This document shows, piece after piece, positions 21,901-29,869 of a DNA stretch of 64,000 nt (within the stretch, counting starts at the first letter, position 1; each line of letters starts with the position of its first letter). This DNA is from Zygotorulaspora mrakii (lineage: Eukaryota; Ascomycota; Saccharomycetes; Saccharomycetales; Saccharomycetaceae). The notes beneath the pieces were generated by a model, which had not been told where the DNA came from, did not search any database, and saw only the letters and a program-made list of their open reading frames with translations. Location: NCBI RefSeq assembly GCF_013402915.1, contig NC_050720.1, positions 186,001 through 250,000 on the forward strand, given 5' to 3'. Both the position numbers and the translations under genes were made by a program.

Positions 21901-21945
21901 AAAACTCCGAAGTACACATTCATCACCACATCTGGAAAACAGCAT
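18940..21945 (-). CDS. Lon-family ATP-dependent protease, probably peroxisomal
   Basis: 1001 residues with full Lon architecture: an N-terminal substrate domain opening LPGILYKITFGR, an AAA+ module with Walker A GPPGVGKTS (~512) and Walker B LILLDEVDKL (~577), and a protease domain with Ser in DGPSAGTA (~867) and Lys in GGVKEKLLG (~909). That is the Ser-Lys dyad at the usual ~42-residue spacing. The N-terminus is not a clear mitochondrial presequence (it has acidic residues at 8-9). The protein ends Ser-Lys-Met, a PTS1-type tripeptide. Filamentous fungi and methylotrophic yeasts have a peroxisomal Lon; S. cerevisiae has only mitochondrial Pim1, and no Lon lies between FLC and FMP40 there. It would clear misfolded peroxisomal matrix proteins. 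Confidence 0.9.
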   Translation of the reverse strand: MLFSRCGDECVLRSFPCLSLEQSPSVVPLPGILYKITFGRSDAENILGYFKSSKHYQKHFLLADVKAWNKQNFDTANKETIESLETFGRTFDPPNDDKGLYICLIPAKSKDNHIGCISKVVGVLTEEKVVTISFKTFCRAIVKTPSSKPKCQVWSSELSLDSVQRMVKSCGNEQMKRLIAEFIEVLGTTDNFINSFKKKYEILLDKTSGDHLLLLSPLSNTLYFQLNKAQFNKAWSTLLGLITELTESMDEAPINANLMQILKLMDLTVTVLPTSTTQKLDFLSSFSLIERCEIFKTIMDDFKQVFKHLYSSTEYVQAHFSQASNLEKSRLIANQLKSLRFFIEDVKAQNRSRIPMAASKVKSMISIDGKERKSPPAQGDESDPEDDLSGDENDEMTTLRDFIKNLNKLGVHRDGIKLLRKDFKIFLSTNPQNAEYQVLRNYFDVVNDIPFGKYTNRASINLEEARQKLDNDHFGLNSVKNRLIEYLCTLKLSEQLKKRGESRKSPILLLVGPPGVGKTSIAKSVADMLNLKFQRISLGGVHNEAEIRGHRRTYVGAMCGIIINALKKSGCMNPLILLDEVDKLLSTTGSGSGYGFKLNGDPGAALLEVLDPEQNNTFMDHYVGFPVDLSQVLFLCTANDLAGISGPLLDRLEVIEIPGYTPEEKVKIGSKFLLPKQIRINGLDKCERCFTLSNQAWYSLVTEYVRESGVRNLERKLATIVRGKVVEYVKEEDHQRTNDQQIVTKNEMFKYLGFPLHPIATELLRNVKMAEKEGIVNGLSYSSDGTGNVLVFEIIKTGSVDKSQGPVTTATGNLGTVLQESIDIGCSLVKSILRRGLIVGEDCQITNEFFSSKYHLHVPMGAISKDGPSAGTAITLALMSLALRRPVDPLLCMTGEITLRGKILPIGGVKEKLLGAQMYGMKRVLLPIANKQDVIQAVADSVAPFIEDKTSQDEISLVQEKMNLSVAYVSDIYDVLRYAWPDITFHAEVPVEQNHQCLSKM

Positions 21946-22704
21946 CTTTTGGCGACCTTAAAAAATAACGGATAGATGTAATACTGATTCAGGATGAATG
22001 TAAAACTCCAAAACTTGGTGTGCGTAGCACCTCTTTTACTATCACTATAAAAATAAGAGTTGTTTGACTTTGTCTAAAGTGGAGTCATGAATAAGACAGT
22101 TGAAGCGGCGCGCGGCGGGCGAGGGTGACAGAAAACGACGCCTGTAAATCAGAGCCCTGGTGAACTTTGTCTTGTGGTTCGACAGAGCTTGTTATTGAAT
22201 GATGGATATTTAAGAGAAAGCCTTTGAAGGTTGCTCTAAACATGATCGGTACTACAAAATATGCTTCACCGGTAGAATAATCTATAGACACTCAAATTAA
22301 ATTAGGTATGTTCTTTAGCACAGTTTACTAGATAGTATGTAAATGTTCGGAACGCCGTTGTACGAAGATATTGTGCATTTAAATATGTACAAGAACAGCT
22401 AATTAGATCTCTATTATCAACAAAAAACGCCAATTTTACAACTTCGAGACCAAATGTACAAATATATGCTGTGCCGACCATGAATGCATGCGATAAGGTT
22501 ATACTATCCTAAGTAAAAAGAGTCAGGAATCTTGTCTATTCGAAAACGATGTTGGCTGCTGTCCTGATGTTAGGATTGGCATTTTGTTTAATCTTGCGTA
22601 GCTACAAGCGCTCAAGTATCTGAGTAAACATCAGAAGCACAAAAGATCTTGAAATGGACAATGGTTCTTTACCTTTTTGAAGGATACTGAAACATTTGCC
22701 CCGA
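21946..22704. promoter_or_regulatory. Lon promoter and FMP40 3' flank
   Basis: 759 bp. A short GC-rich block, GCGGCGCGCGGCGGGCGAG (22104-22122), stands out in otherwise A/T-rich DNA. I looked for an oleate-response element (CGG-N15-18-CCG) and found no convincing one. Confidence 0.5.
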
Positions 22705-24741
22705 TCAACTAGAACAGCTGTTCTTTTGCATGAACTTGCTTGGATCATCGATGTCATTTAAGTTTGCCCATCTCTTTTCCACCTCCGGCTTCAGCGAAGA
22801 GTCCCATCTGTCTGGATTGAAAGGATTGGAGCTCATAAGGTATAACTTTTGCAATAACGTAGTGTCAACTTCTTCATCTGCATTCATAAGTTTAGCTTTT
22901 TGATTGTGCATGAAATCATCGATCACTTCTTGGAGGATCCAGCTTCTAGGGATGAATAATGGATTATGCTTCTTGGCAATAGAAATTCGTGTATCGTCAT
23001 CCACAATATAGTTCGAACATTGATTTGCCCATTTTATCAGTTCATCGTAGGTTTCAGTTATAAGACGAGTTTCACCGGCGTCAGTGGTGAGAGGTCTCCT
23101 ATTTCCGGCATAAAAGTTTCTCAACTTCTTCAACTGTTCGATGCTAAAAAATATAGATGCAAATTTCGTATTGAGCCCATTGATTCCATCTTCACTAATA
23201 TCAATAAAACCTCCCTTAAAATTTTGCAAATTGACGAAAAAGTTGTTGTAATCTATCTGAGTCCTTTTGAGAATAGTGAACAAGGGTTCCAGGACATCAT
23301 TGCGGAATTTTTCCACAATCTGCACAGATTTTTCTATTTCTTCTTTATTAGTAAATGTTTCCGGTATGTTCAATTCAATTCCAAGCCTTTTACTCATGAG
23401 TACGGCATATTTGGTCAAGTGAATGAACTTATATTCATTATTTACGGCCCTGGTTAGATCATTTGCCCTGATTACAATTTCATTTTCTACACGTTTGTCC
23501 AATGGACCCATAGTGTCTTGTAACGATTTCACGAGTCCAATATGCTTCTTACCGGCGCCTATGAGAATCGAAAGAGATTGTGCAAACTGAATGATGTTCC
23601 ACCATATCACCGCAGGTTGATTTTCATAAGAATATCTCCCCAGTATGTCGTCATGGTTAGGCGTATAATTTGGCTGATACTTGTCTAGAAAGTTGAAAGG
23701 ACCAAAATCCATTGATAATCCCATTATTGAAACGTTATCAGTATTCAAAACACCATTTAGGAATCCATAGGCTTGCCAATATGCCACACAATTAGCGTTT
23801 TTCCTCGCAACGTGTCTAAAAAGTAAATCATACTGCGTAACTCCTTCGATTGTATTTATTGGTCTTGGTGCCTCATCTTCGTATGGGAAGAAATCTTTTT
23901 TGAATATATTTATACTGAGATTTTTGGGAAACTCCTTCCCATGAGAAAAAACTTCATTGATGGTATAATCAGTTAATTTGAGTAGTCCTTTTAAATCAGG
24001 TTTCCATCTGAATAGATCAAAACTCCCCAGCCTCAACCAAGAAGGTGCCACCCTACAGACCACAGCAGTTGGTTCGGAAATCATACCTCTTTGAGCCCTT
24101 GTTCCGGGAAGTAGTGTTATTTGTAAGGCTCTAGTAGACGGAATGCCGATATTGTAAAGGGCTTCACTGATGATAAATTCGCGTATTGAGGATCTCAAAA
24201 CGGCTTTACCATCTGCAAACCTGGAGAAAGGAGTCAACCCACTACCCTTCAACTCTAGCGTCTGCAAGGTTGCTGTGGAATCTATTACGTCGAAAAGATT
24301 AACTACTCTTCCATCCCCCAATTGCCCTGCAAATTCTCCAAACTGAAATCCTGCATAAACCGTGCTATAAGGAAAAATTCCTCTGGAAGCTGAGTAGTAG
24401 AAGTTTTCACCTGAGAGTAGCTTTTCCAAACTATCATCCATGTGAAGGTCCAAGGCAGCATGCGCCGATGGAGATTTTAACAAAGTATTATAGTGAGGCC
24501 GCTTTTCTGGTATAGTATATGCAAAATGGCAACCACGAGAAACAGTACGTGGAGTGTGGAATGCTTTGTCTCTGAGACGTTGGTCGGATTCAGAATCATC
24601 GTTTTGGTTTTGTTCTTCTTCATTTGCAATTTTTATAGCCTTCTCAATAGTGGGAACTAGTGCATCTGGTGTGAGCTCTTTTATAAACCTGGACCTACCC
24701 GATTCTTTGAGAACCTTCAAAATATGTCTGCATTCACCCAT
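22705..24741 (-). CDS. FMP40: Fmp40, SelO-type pseudokinase AMP-transferase
   Basis: 678 residues (S. cerevisiae 688). SelO motifs are GYQFGEFAG-like FQFGEFAGQLGDG (~130), FSRFADGKAVLRSSIREF (~175) and the metal/active loop around DNVSIMGLSMDFGPF. SelO transfers AMP from ATP onto Ser/Thr/Tyr of mitochondrial proteins, including redox enzymes. The C-terminus is SCSS, so a Cys stands third from the end where vertebrate SelO has selenocysteine. The visible N-terminus is only weakly presequence-like. It corresponds to YPL222W. Confidence 0.93.
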   Translation of the reverse strand: MGECRHILKVLKESGRSRFIKELTPDALVPTIEKAIKIANEEEQNQNDDSESDQRLRDKAFHTPRTVSRGCHFAYTIPEKRPHYNTLLKSPSAHAALDLHMDDSLEKLLSGENFYYSASRGIFPYSTVYAGFQFGEFAGQLGDGRVVNLFDVIDSTATLQTLELKGSGLTPFSRFADGKAVLRSSIREFIISEALYNIGIPSTRALQITLLPGTRAQRGMISEPTAVVCRVAPSWLRLGSFDLFRWKPDLKGLLKLTDYTINEVFSHGKEFPKNLSINIFKKDFFPYEDEAPRPINTIEGVTQYDLLFRHVARKNANCVAYWQAYGFLNGVLNTDNVSIMGLSMDFGPFNFLDKYQPNYTPNHDDILGRYSYENQPAVIWWNIIQFAQSLSILIGAGKKHIGLVKSLQDTMGPLDKRVENEIVIRANDLTRAVNNEYKFIHLTKYAVLMSKRLGIELNIPETFTNKEEIEKSVQIVEKFRNDVLEPLFTILKRTQIDYNNFFVNLQNFKGGFIDISEDGINGLNTKFASIFFSIEQLKKLRNFYAGNRRPLTTDAGETRLITETYDELIKWANQCSNYIVDDDTRISIAKKHNPLFIPRSWILQEVIDDFMHNQKAKLMNADEEVDTTLLQKLYLMSSNPFNPDRWDSSLKPEVEKRWANLNDIDDPSKFMQKNSCSS

Positions 24742-25356
24742 CTTGTATGGAAATGAAAACTATATTTTTATATGGTAACCCTTCACTATTCAAGATTTTT
24801 TATCCCCTGCTTGCTGATAAGACAATACTTGGATAGAGCTCCGGTGATGTAAAGAAGTTCAAGAATTTCTGTTAGTTGTTGTTGAACTTTATATAAGTCA
24901 ACCAACCCGTTTGCTCTAGCTATTCTTTTTATATTTGCTACATATGCCATTTTTATTTCATTCCCCAGCTTAAAGGTACTTATTGGTATGTTTATCGTCG
25001 GACATGACAAATTACTATCTAGATCAAATTACTCCATTATTAAAATGACGTAAAAATGCAAAATGGAAATTTTCGTAGAAGATTTGCACGCTTTTGGTAA
25101 ACTACAATGATTAACTGATAGACACATTTCTTCATTAAAGTTCGCATTGACCGCTGAAAAGATAAAGGACGCTTATATCGCAAGATCAACCGCATTGAAT
25201 TCCAGCTTTATACTTGATACACTAGGTAATTTCTTTGGAAGCAAAAATTCCTGTGTCGCCTCCTTGCGGTTATCAAATTCTCAATTGAGATATCAATTTG
25301 CTGAGAGGTTTCACACATCTGATTCAGGTAGTTGACAGTCTTTTTATTGAAACGTA
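24742..25356. promoter_or_regulatory. FMP40-HOT1 divergent intergenic region
   Basis: 615 bp. The minus strand has a 54-codon ATG frame ending 44 bp before the FMP40 start (24786-24950), discussed as a weak candidate. No other feature is supported. Confidence 0.5.
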
Positions 25357-27495
25357 ATGACACATATGGGTCAGTTGCTCATAGGTGGACCAAATACGCA
25401 CATAACTAATGGTATAGGCGATGGCAATGGACACGCTAATGCGGTTTCTCGCGATCGAGTTGACACGCACGGGATTGCCGTATCTGGAATAGCTCCGGTA
25501 AGTGGCGCCGATAATACAGCTGAGAGTAGAATTGGTTTAGGTGGGGGGCGCACCCAGCAGGACGAGTTGGCAATGAGCTTGAACTTAGCGCTTGCACCGG
25601 AGCAATTATCGAAATCTCCCACGAACACGGTTACTCATCAAAACGCGAATACAGTTTCAGCAGTTAACACAGCTGCGAACTTCAACAATACATCAGCGAT
25701 ACCTTCACCCGTTATAAATCGAAGCTCCAATTCTATTGACGGAAGTAATCGCAGCAATAACAAATCCACAGGACTCTCTGGGCTGCGAACTTCTATACAC
25801 TCGATGGCCTCAAGTGCCTCGTCGCCCGTGGTCAGTAATGATGTAGGGAGTAATACAATGAGAATGTTTCAGAGAATGGATGAAATGAGTGCTAGGTTAA
25901 TAGCGATGGAGGAGATGTTTCACAAGTTATGCAAGACCATTGATCAACAAAGTGTTACAATTGAAGAGTTGAAAGGATTAAATTCTCAGCTTGCAAATGA
26001 TTTATCGCATAAAATTGATCATTTATCTCAAGCAAAAGAACAATCAAAAGACGCTGCGGATCAGGATTCTTTCGTTACGGACCTACTGAATTCAATTACA
26101 AATGTTAGTAGTACTTACCTTAGAAAGATAAGGTCACGCACTGACGTGAATAAAAAAACTTCATCAGCAGAAGCAATGAATGAATCAAACCAGCATTTTT
26201 TACCTGAGTATCATCATGGTCAGCATTACACCGGAAATAACTCAAACACCGACTCAAAGTCAAACAGTTTACATGCTTTTGAAGGTAAAAGACCGTCTAA
26301 TGCAACATTTACCTTGAACCCAGACGGAATTAAACGAAGGAAAAAACACGAATTTATGGCTGTTGATGGTAACAGCAATCAAGCTGAAAATCATAATACC
26401 AATGGTCATTCTACGCATGCCTTGAATAGCTCTCAAAATTCTGGATTCAATTCTAATATTCCTAGTGGAGCACAATCATACACAGATTTGAATTCTATAA
26501 ATGCATTTGGCACAATGAGTTTGCCTAACTTAACTTTAGAGAACACAGGTATCACGCCACTGTTGAAGTATGGTGTAAATGGAATGCACTTCCCCAAAGT
26601 TAATGAAAACTCAAATTCGGTTAATAACCATACAAGCAGTCATGAAATTACTGATAACAATATTCCACAACAACAAAACCGTCTGCAACAGATGGATGGG
26701 GTGCATAACAAAGAACAGCAGCACCCACAATTAGATAAGTTACCAAAACCCGTAAACTTCAGTGTGGGACTGGATCCCGTCAGGACTGGCACAGAAGCTT
26801 CAATCAACCATGCTGGTATCGGCAATGACGTCGTGCTCGATGAAGACGATGATGAGGCCGGTTATCAAGAAGACGATGACGACGACAATGAAGAAGAAGA
26901 CGATGGCGAAGACGACGATGATGACGACGAGAACGAAGAAGATGAAGATGACGAAGATGGCGATCAGGATACCCCACACGAAAAAAAGTCCCAAAACAAA
27001 ACACCGAAGAAGCGAAAACACAATAGAGATTTCGGAAAAAGCTCTCACATCGACCACCGACTAGCTATCACCGATGACAAGAATATCAAAGCTGCAACAC
27101 CGAAAAATGGAAAAGCCATCCTTTTAAAACTTGACACCGAAACTGAAGGTCGCAGCAGCGTCATAAACAAGCATCGTGATATAAACTACACCCTACTGAA
27201 GGCCCCCAGCAACGTCAGGACCATCTGGGAGGAGTATTCTGTGGGGATCGATGGTAATCCATCTATAAAAGGGCTGGAGGAAAAGTACGGGAACAAATGG
27301 CGGTTGAATCGCAACAGGAAAACTTTCGCTCGAAGAAAAAGACTTTACAAATTCATACTGAACGGTACCAGTAAGGGCAAGAGCGCAGACGAAATGATCG
27401 ACATACTGGAAGAGAGACGTTTTTACAAAGACGACAATGGGGAAGTCAAACGCCGAACCATTGGGTGGCTGCAACAAAGCTTAACAGGTATATAG
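25357..27495 (+). CDS. HOT1: Hot1, osmostress transcription factor with GCR1_C DNA-binding domain
   Basis: 712 residues (S. cerevisiae Hot1 719). Features in order: a Gly/Asn/Ser-rich N-terminus; a coiled-coil-like segment (~165-225, MRMFQRMDEMSARLIAMEEM); a long Asn/Ser/His-rich linker; an almost pure Asp/Glu stretch (~490-540); a KKRKH nuclear-localisation patch; and a C-terminal GCR1_C/Myb-like domain (~608-705) with IKGLEEKYGNKWRLN. Hog1 recruits Hot1 to glycerol and osmolyte genes such as GPD1 and STL1. The neighbours DDR48, PAI3 and GRE1/SIP18 are stress-induced, as in YMR172-175. Msn1 and Gcr1 share the domain but not this context. Confidence 0.9.
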   Translation: MTHMGQLLIGGPNTHITNGIGDGNGHANAVSRDRVDTHGIAVSGIAPVSGADNTAESRIGLGGGRTQQDELAMSLNLALAPEQLSKSPTNTVTHQNANTVSAVNTAANFNNTSAIPSPVINRSSNSIDGSNRSNNKSTGLSGLRTSIHSMASSASSPVVSNDVGSNTMRMFQRMDEMSARLIAMEEMFHKLCKTIDQQSVTIEELKGLNSQLANDLSHKIDHLSQAKEQSKDAADQDSFVTDLLNSITNVSSTYLRKIRSRTDVNKKTSSAEAMNESNQHFLPEYHHGQHYTGNNSNTDSKSNSLHAFEGKRPSNATFTLNPDGIKRRKKHEFMAVDGNSNQAENHNTNGHSTHALNSSQNSGFNSNIPSGAQSYTDLNSINAFGTMSLPNLTLENTGITPLLKYGVNGMHFPKVNENSNSVNNHTSSHEITDNNIPQQQNRLQQMDGVHNKEQQHPQLDKLPKPVNFSVGLDPVRTGTEASINHAGIGNDVVLDEDDDEAGYQEDDDDDNEEEDDGEDDDDDDENEEDEDDEDGDQDTPHEKKSQNKTPKKRKHNRDFGKSSHIDHRLAITDDKNIKAATPKNGKAILLKLDTETEGRSSVINKHRDINYTLLKAPSNVRTIWEEYSVGIDGNPSIKGLEEKYGNKWRLNRNRKTFARRKRLYKFILNGTSKGKSADEMIDILEERRFYKDDNGEVKRRTIGWLQQSLTGI

Positions 27496-27944
27496 CAGCT
27501 ATTTTCTCATTAGACAGTATCCCTTCACTTCATAGAAACCAACATCGTATAGAATTAACGCTGTACGATAACCATTGCGTTTGGACGTTCATCCCATCCT
27601 TTGATAAAGGTATTATTGAGCCAATAATTTCTTCGCATATATTTTTTCGTTCTTGCATGGATGATCTTGAAAAAGAATGTCGTATACGCGCGGTGTGGGC
27701 GTTTCTCTGCACATTTACATAATAAAAACTTTTTCGAGAATAATCGTGGGATTGAAAGTGGCCCAGCCCGTAAAGTGTTTGACAAAGAGAATTTAGGGCA
27801 AAATTTAATACTACCGGGTGCCACCCCCTATTTGGTTCCACCGCCAAGAACTAATGATATAAAAACCGGTATTCGATCAAGGTACGAGAACCACTTGTTT
27901 CTCCTGAAAACTAGGAACGGTATCTAGTTAATTGAACATACAAG
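27496..27944 (+). promoter_or_regulatory. HOT1 3' flank and DDR48 promoter
   Basis: 449 bp. A stress-response element CCCCT lies at 27825-27829, about 115 bp before the DDR48 ATG, consistent with Msn2/4 control. No gene is seen. Confidence 0.55.
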
Positions 27945-29471
27945 ATGGGTTTATTTGATAAGGTCAAACAGTACGCTAGTAGCGGTGACAACAACAATTC
28001 TCGTGATGGTAACAGTCAACAAGGTGATTTTGTCGATAAAATTGAGGGGTACGCCGGCAAGGAAAGAGTCGCTCAATTTCAGAACAAAGTAGGCAAGGAC
28101 AATTTTGACAAATTGGAGAGCACAGTTCGTGACAGATTCAGTAAGACTTCCATAAACGATGATGACTCCAAAAAAAACAATTCATCCAGCTCTGGTAAAA
28201 ACGATTCCTACGGATCAGGTAACAACGACTCTTATGGATCAGGTAACAACGACTCCTACGGATCCAGCAACAATGACTCTTATGGATCTGGTAATAACGA
28301 TTCTTACGGATCTAGCAAGAAGAACAGCTCGTACGGCAACAACGATGATACCGGTAATACTGATTCGTACGGCTCTAGCAACACCGACTCTTACGGATCT
28401 GGCAAAAAGAACAGCTCGTACGGCAACGACGACAGCTACGGTTCCGGCAACACTGATTCATATGGATCGAGCAACAACGACTCTTACGGATCCAGTAAGA
28501 AGAACAGCTCGTATGGTAATGATGACAGCTACGGTTCTAGCAAGAAGGATTCAAGCAACTCTGATTCTTATGGGTCGAACAACGACGACTCTTATGGATC
28601 GAGCAAAAAGAACAGCTCGTACGGTAACGACGACAACTACGGCTCTAGCAAGAACGATTCAAGCAACACTGATTCTTATGGATCCAGTAAGAAGAACAGC
28701 TCGTACGGTAACGATGACAGTTACGGCTCTAGCAAGAACGATTCAAGCAACACTGATTCTTATGGATCCGGTAAGAAGAACAGCTCGTACGGTAACGATG
28801 ACAGTTACGGTTCCAGCAACAACGATTCAAGCAACACTGATTCTTATGGATCAAGTAACAATGACTCTTACGGATCTAGCAAGAAGAAAAGCTCGTACGG
28901 CAATGATGACAACTACGGTTCCAGCAACAACGATTCAAGCAACACTGATTCTTATGGATCAAGTAACAATGACTCTTACGGATCTAGCAAGAAGAAAAGC
29001 TCATACGGCAACGACGACAGCTACGGCTCTAGCAAGAACGATTCAAGCAACACTGATTCATATGGCTCGAACAACAACGACTCTTACGGCTCCAGCAACA
29101 ATGATTCTTATGGCTCTAACAAAAACAATTCAAGCAACACTGACTCTTATGGCTCGAATAACAACGACTCTTACGGCTCTAACAACAACGACTCTTACGG
29201 TTCCAGCAACAATGATTCTTATGGCTCTAACAAAAACAATTCAAGCAACACTGACTCATATGGCTCCAACAACAACGACTCTTACGGCTCTAACAACAAC
29301 GACTCTTACGGGTCCAGCAAGAAGAACAGCTCGTACGGCAACGACGACAACTACGGGTCTAGCAACAACGACTCCTACGGCTCCAACAACAACGACTCCT
29401 ACGGGAACTCGGGCAGCGGTTCGTATGGTAACGACAACAATGATTCGTACGGAAGTGGCGATAGGTACTAA
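27945..29471 (+). CDS. DDR48: Ddr48-type stress hydrophilin with NNDSYGS repeats
   Basis: 508 residues (S. cerevisiae 430). The non-repetitive start MGLFDKVKQYASSGDN and the segment KIEGYAGKERVAQFQNKVGKDNFDKLESTVRD match Ddr48. From residue ~70 to the end it is dozens of imperfect NDSYGS, KKNSSYGND and DSSNTDSYGS units. It is extremely hydrophilic with no Cys or Trp, so it is intrinsically disordered. Ddr48 is induced by DNA damage, heat and osmotic stress and contributes to recovery; its biochemical role is unsettled. It corresponds to YMR173W next to HOT1. Confidence 0.95.
   Translation: MGLFDKVKQYASSGDNNNSRDGNSQQGDFVDKIEGYAGKERVAQFQNKVGKDNFDKLESTVRDRFSKTSINDDDSKKNNSSSSGKNDSYGSGNNDSYGSGNNDSYGSSNNDSYGSGNNDSYGSSKKNSSYGNNDDTGNTDSYGSSNTDSYGSGKKNSSYGNDDSYGSGNTDSYGSSNNDSYGSSKKNSSYGNDDSYGSSKKDSSNSDSYGSNNDDSYGSSKKNSSYGNDDNYGSSKNDSSNTDSYGSSKKNSSYGNDDSYGSSKNDSSNTDSYGSGKKNSSYGNDDSYGSSNNDSSNTDSYGSSNNDSYGSSKKKSSYGNDDNYGSSNNDSSNTDSYGSSNNDSYGSSKKKSSYGNDDSYGSSKNDSSNTDSYGSNNNDSYGSSNNDSYGSNKNNSSNTDSYGSNNNDSYGSNNNDSYGSSNNDSYGSNKNNSSNTDSYGSNNNDSYGSNNNDSYGSSKKNSSYGNDDNYGSSNNDSYGSNNNDSYGNSGSGSYGNDNNDSYGSGDRY
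28190..29460 (+). repeat. In-frame tandem repeat array in DDR48
   Basis: Units of 18-21 bp encoding Asn-Asp-Ser-Tyr-Gly-Ser variants alternate with a longer block carrying KKNSSYGNDD. Nearly identical multi-unit blocks recur (for example 28650-28720, 28710-28780, 28830-28900, 28920-28990), showing recent unit duplications. Length polymorphism between strains is expected. Confidence 0.9.
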
Positions 29472-29662
29472 GTATAGTTAGCTACATACGCAACCAAATT
29501 TATATCCGGTGGATCAAATCAAAACCCCTTTTTTCATTTAAACCTATATAGTACACATGACGAAGTCCGTTCAAATTACAGAAGATGCTGCTGTGCTCCA
29601 GCATCCTGAATGCTCTTTATATACGATGACGAAGACGATGCAAAACTGGTTTCACTCTCGCC

Positions 29663-29869
29663 CTACTTTTTTGGTCCCTCCTGTACATTTCTAGACTGGG
29701 GCACTTCTCCTGCAGTTGACGACTCCTTCGAATCTTCTCCACCGTCGCCACTCGAATCTTTGCTTTCCCCACTGCTGGAGTACTTGGACGACAATTTCTT
29801 GTAATGCTCATTTTTCGAGTGATCATTACCGGTCAATTTATCCCTAGCGTGCCGAAAGAACTCAGACAT
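29663..29869 (-). CDS. PAI3: Pai3-like proteinase A inhibitor (IA3)
   Basis: 68 residues, exactly the S. cerevisiae Pai3 length. The N-terminus MSEFFRHARDKLTGND resembles the inhibitory segment of IA3, which folds into a helix inside the active cleft of vacuolar aspartic protease Pep4. The rest is Ser/Lys/Asp-rich and disordered, and there is no Cys or Trp. In S. cerevisiae PAI3 (YMR174C) lies between DDR48 and SIP18, the same order as here. The sequence match is modest, so the call depends largely on length and synteny. Its N-terminus also resembles those of the adjacent hydrophilins. Confidence 0.75.
   Translation of the reverse strand: MSEFFRHARDKLTGNDHSKNEHYKKLSSKYSSSGESKDSSGDGGEDSKESSTAGEVPQSRNVQEGPKK

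Noticed and set aside
26800..27057. Hydrophobic minus-strand frame opposite the HOT1 acidic tract (85 codons)
   Set aside because: It is the complement of GAY/GAR repeats, which automatically reads as Ile/Val/Phe/Leu.
28159..29481. 440-codon open frame overlapping DDR48 on the same strand
   Set aside because: It is the shifted reading of the DDR48 repeat; composition follows the repeat and no start context or homology supports it.
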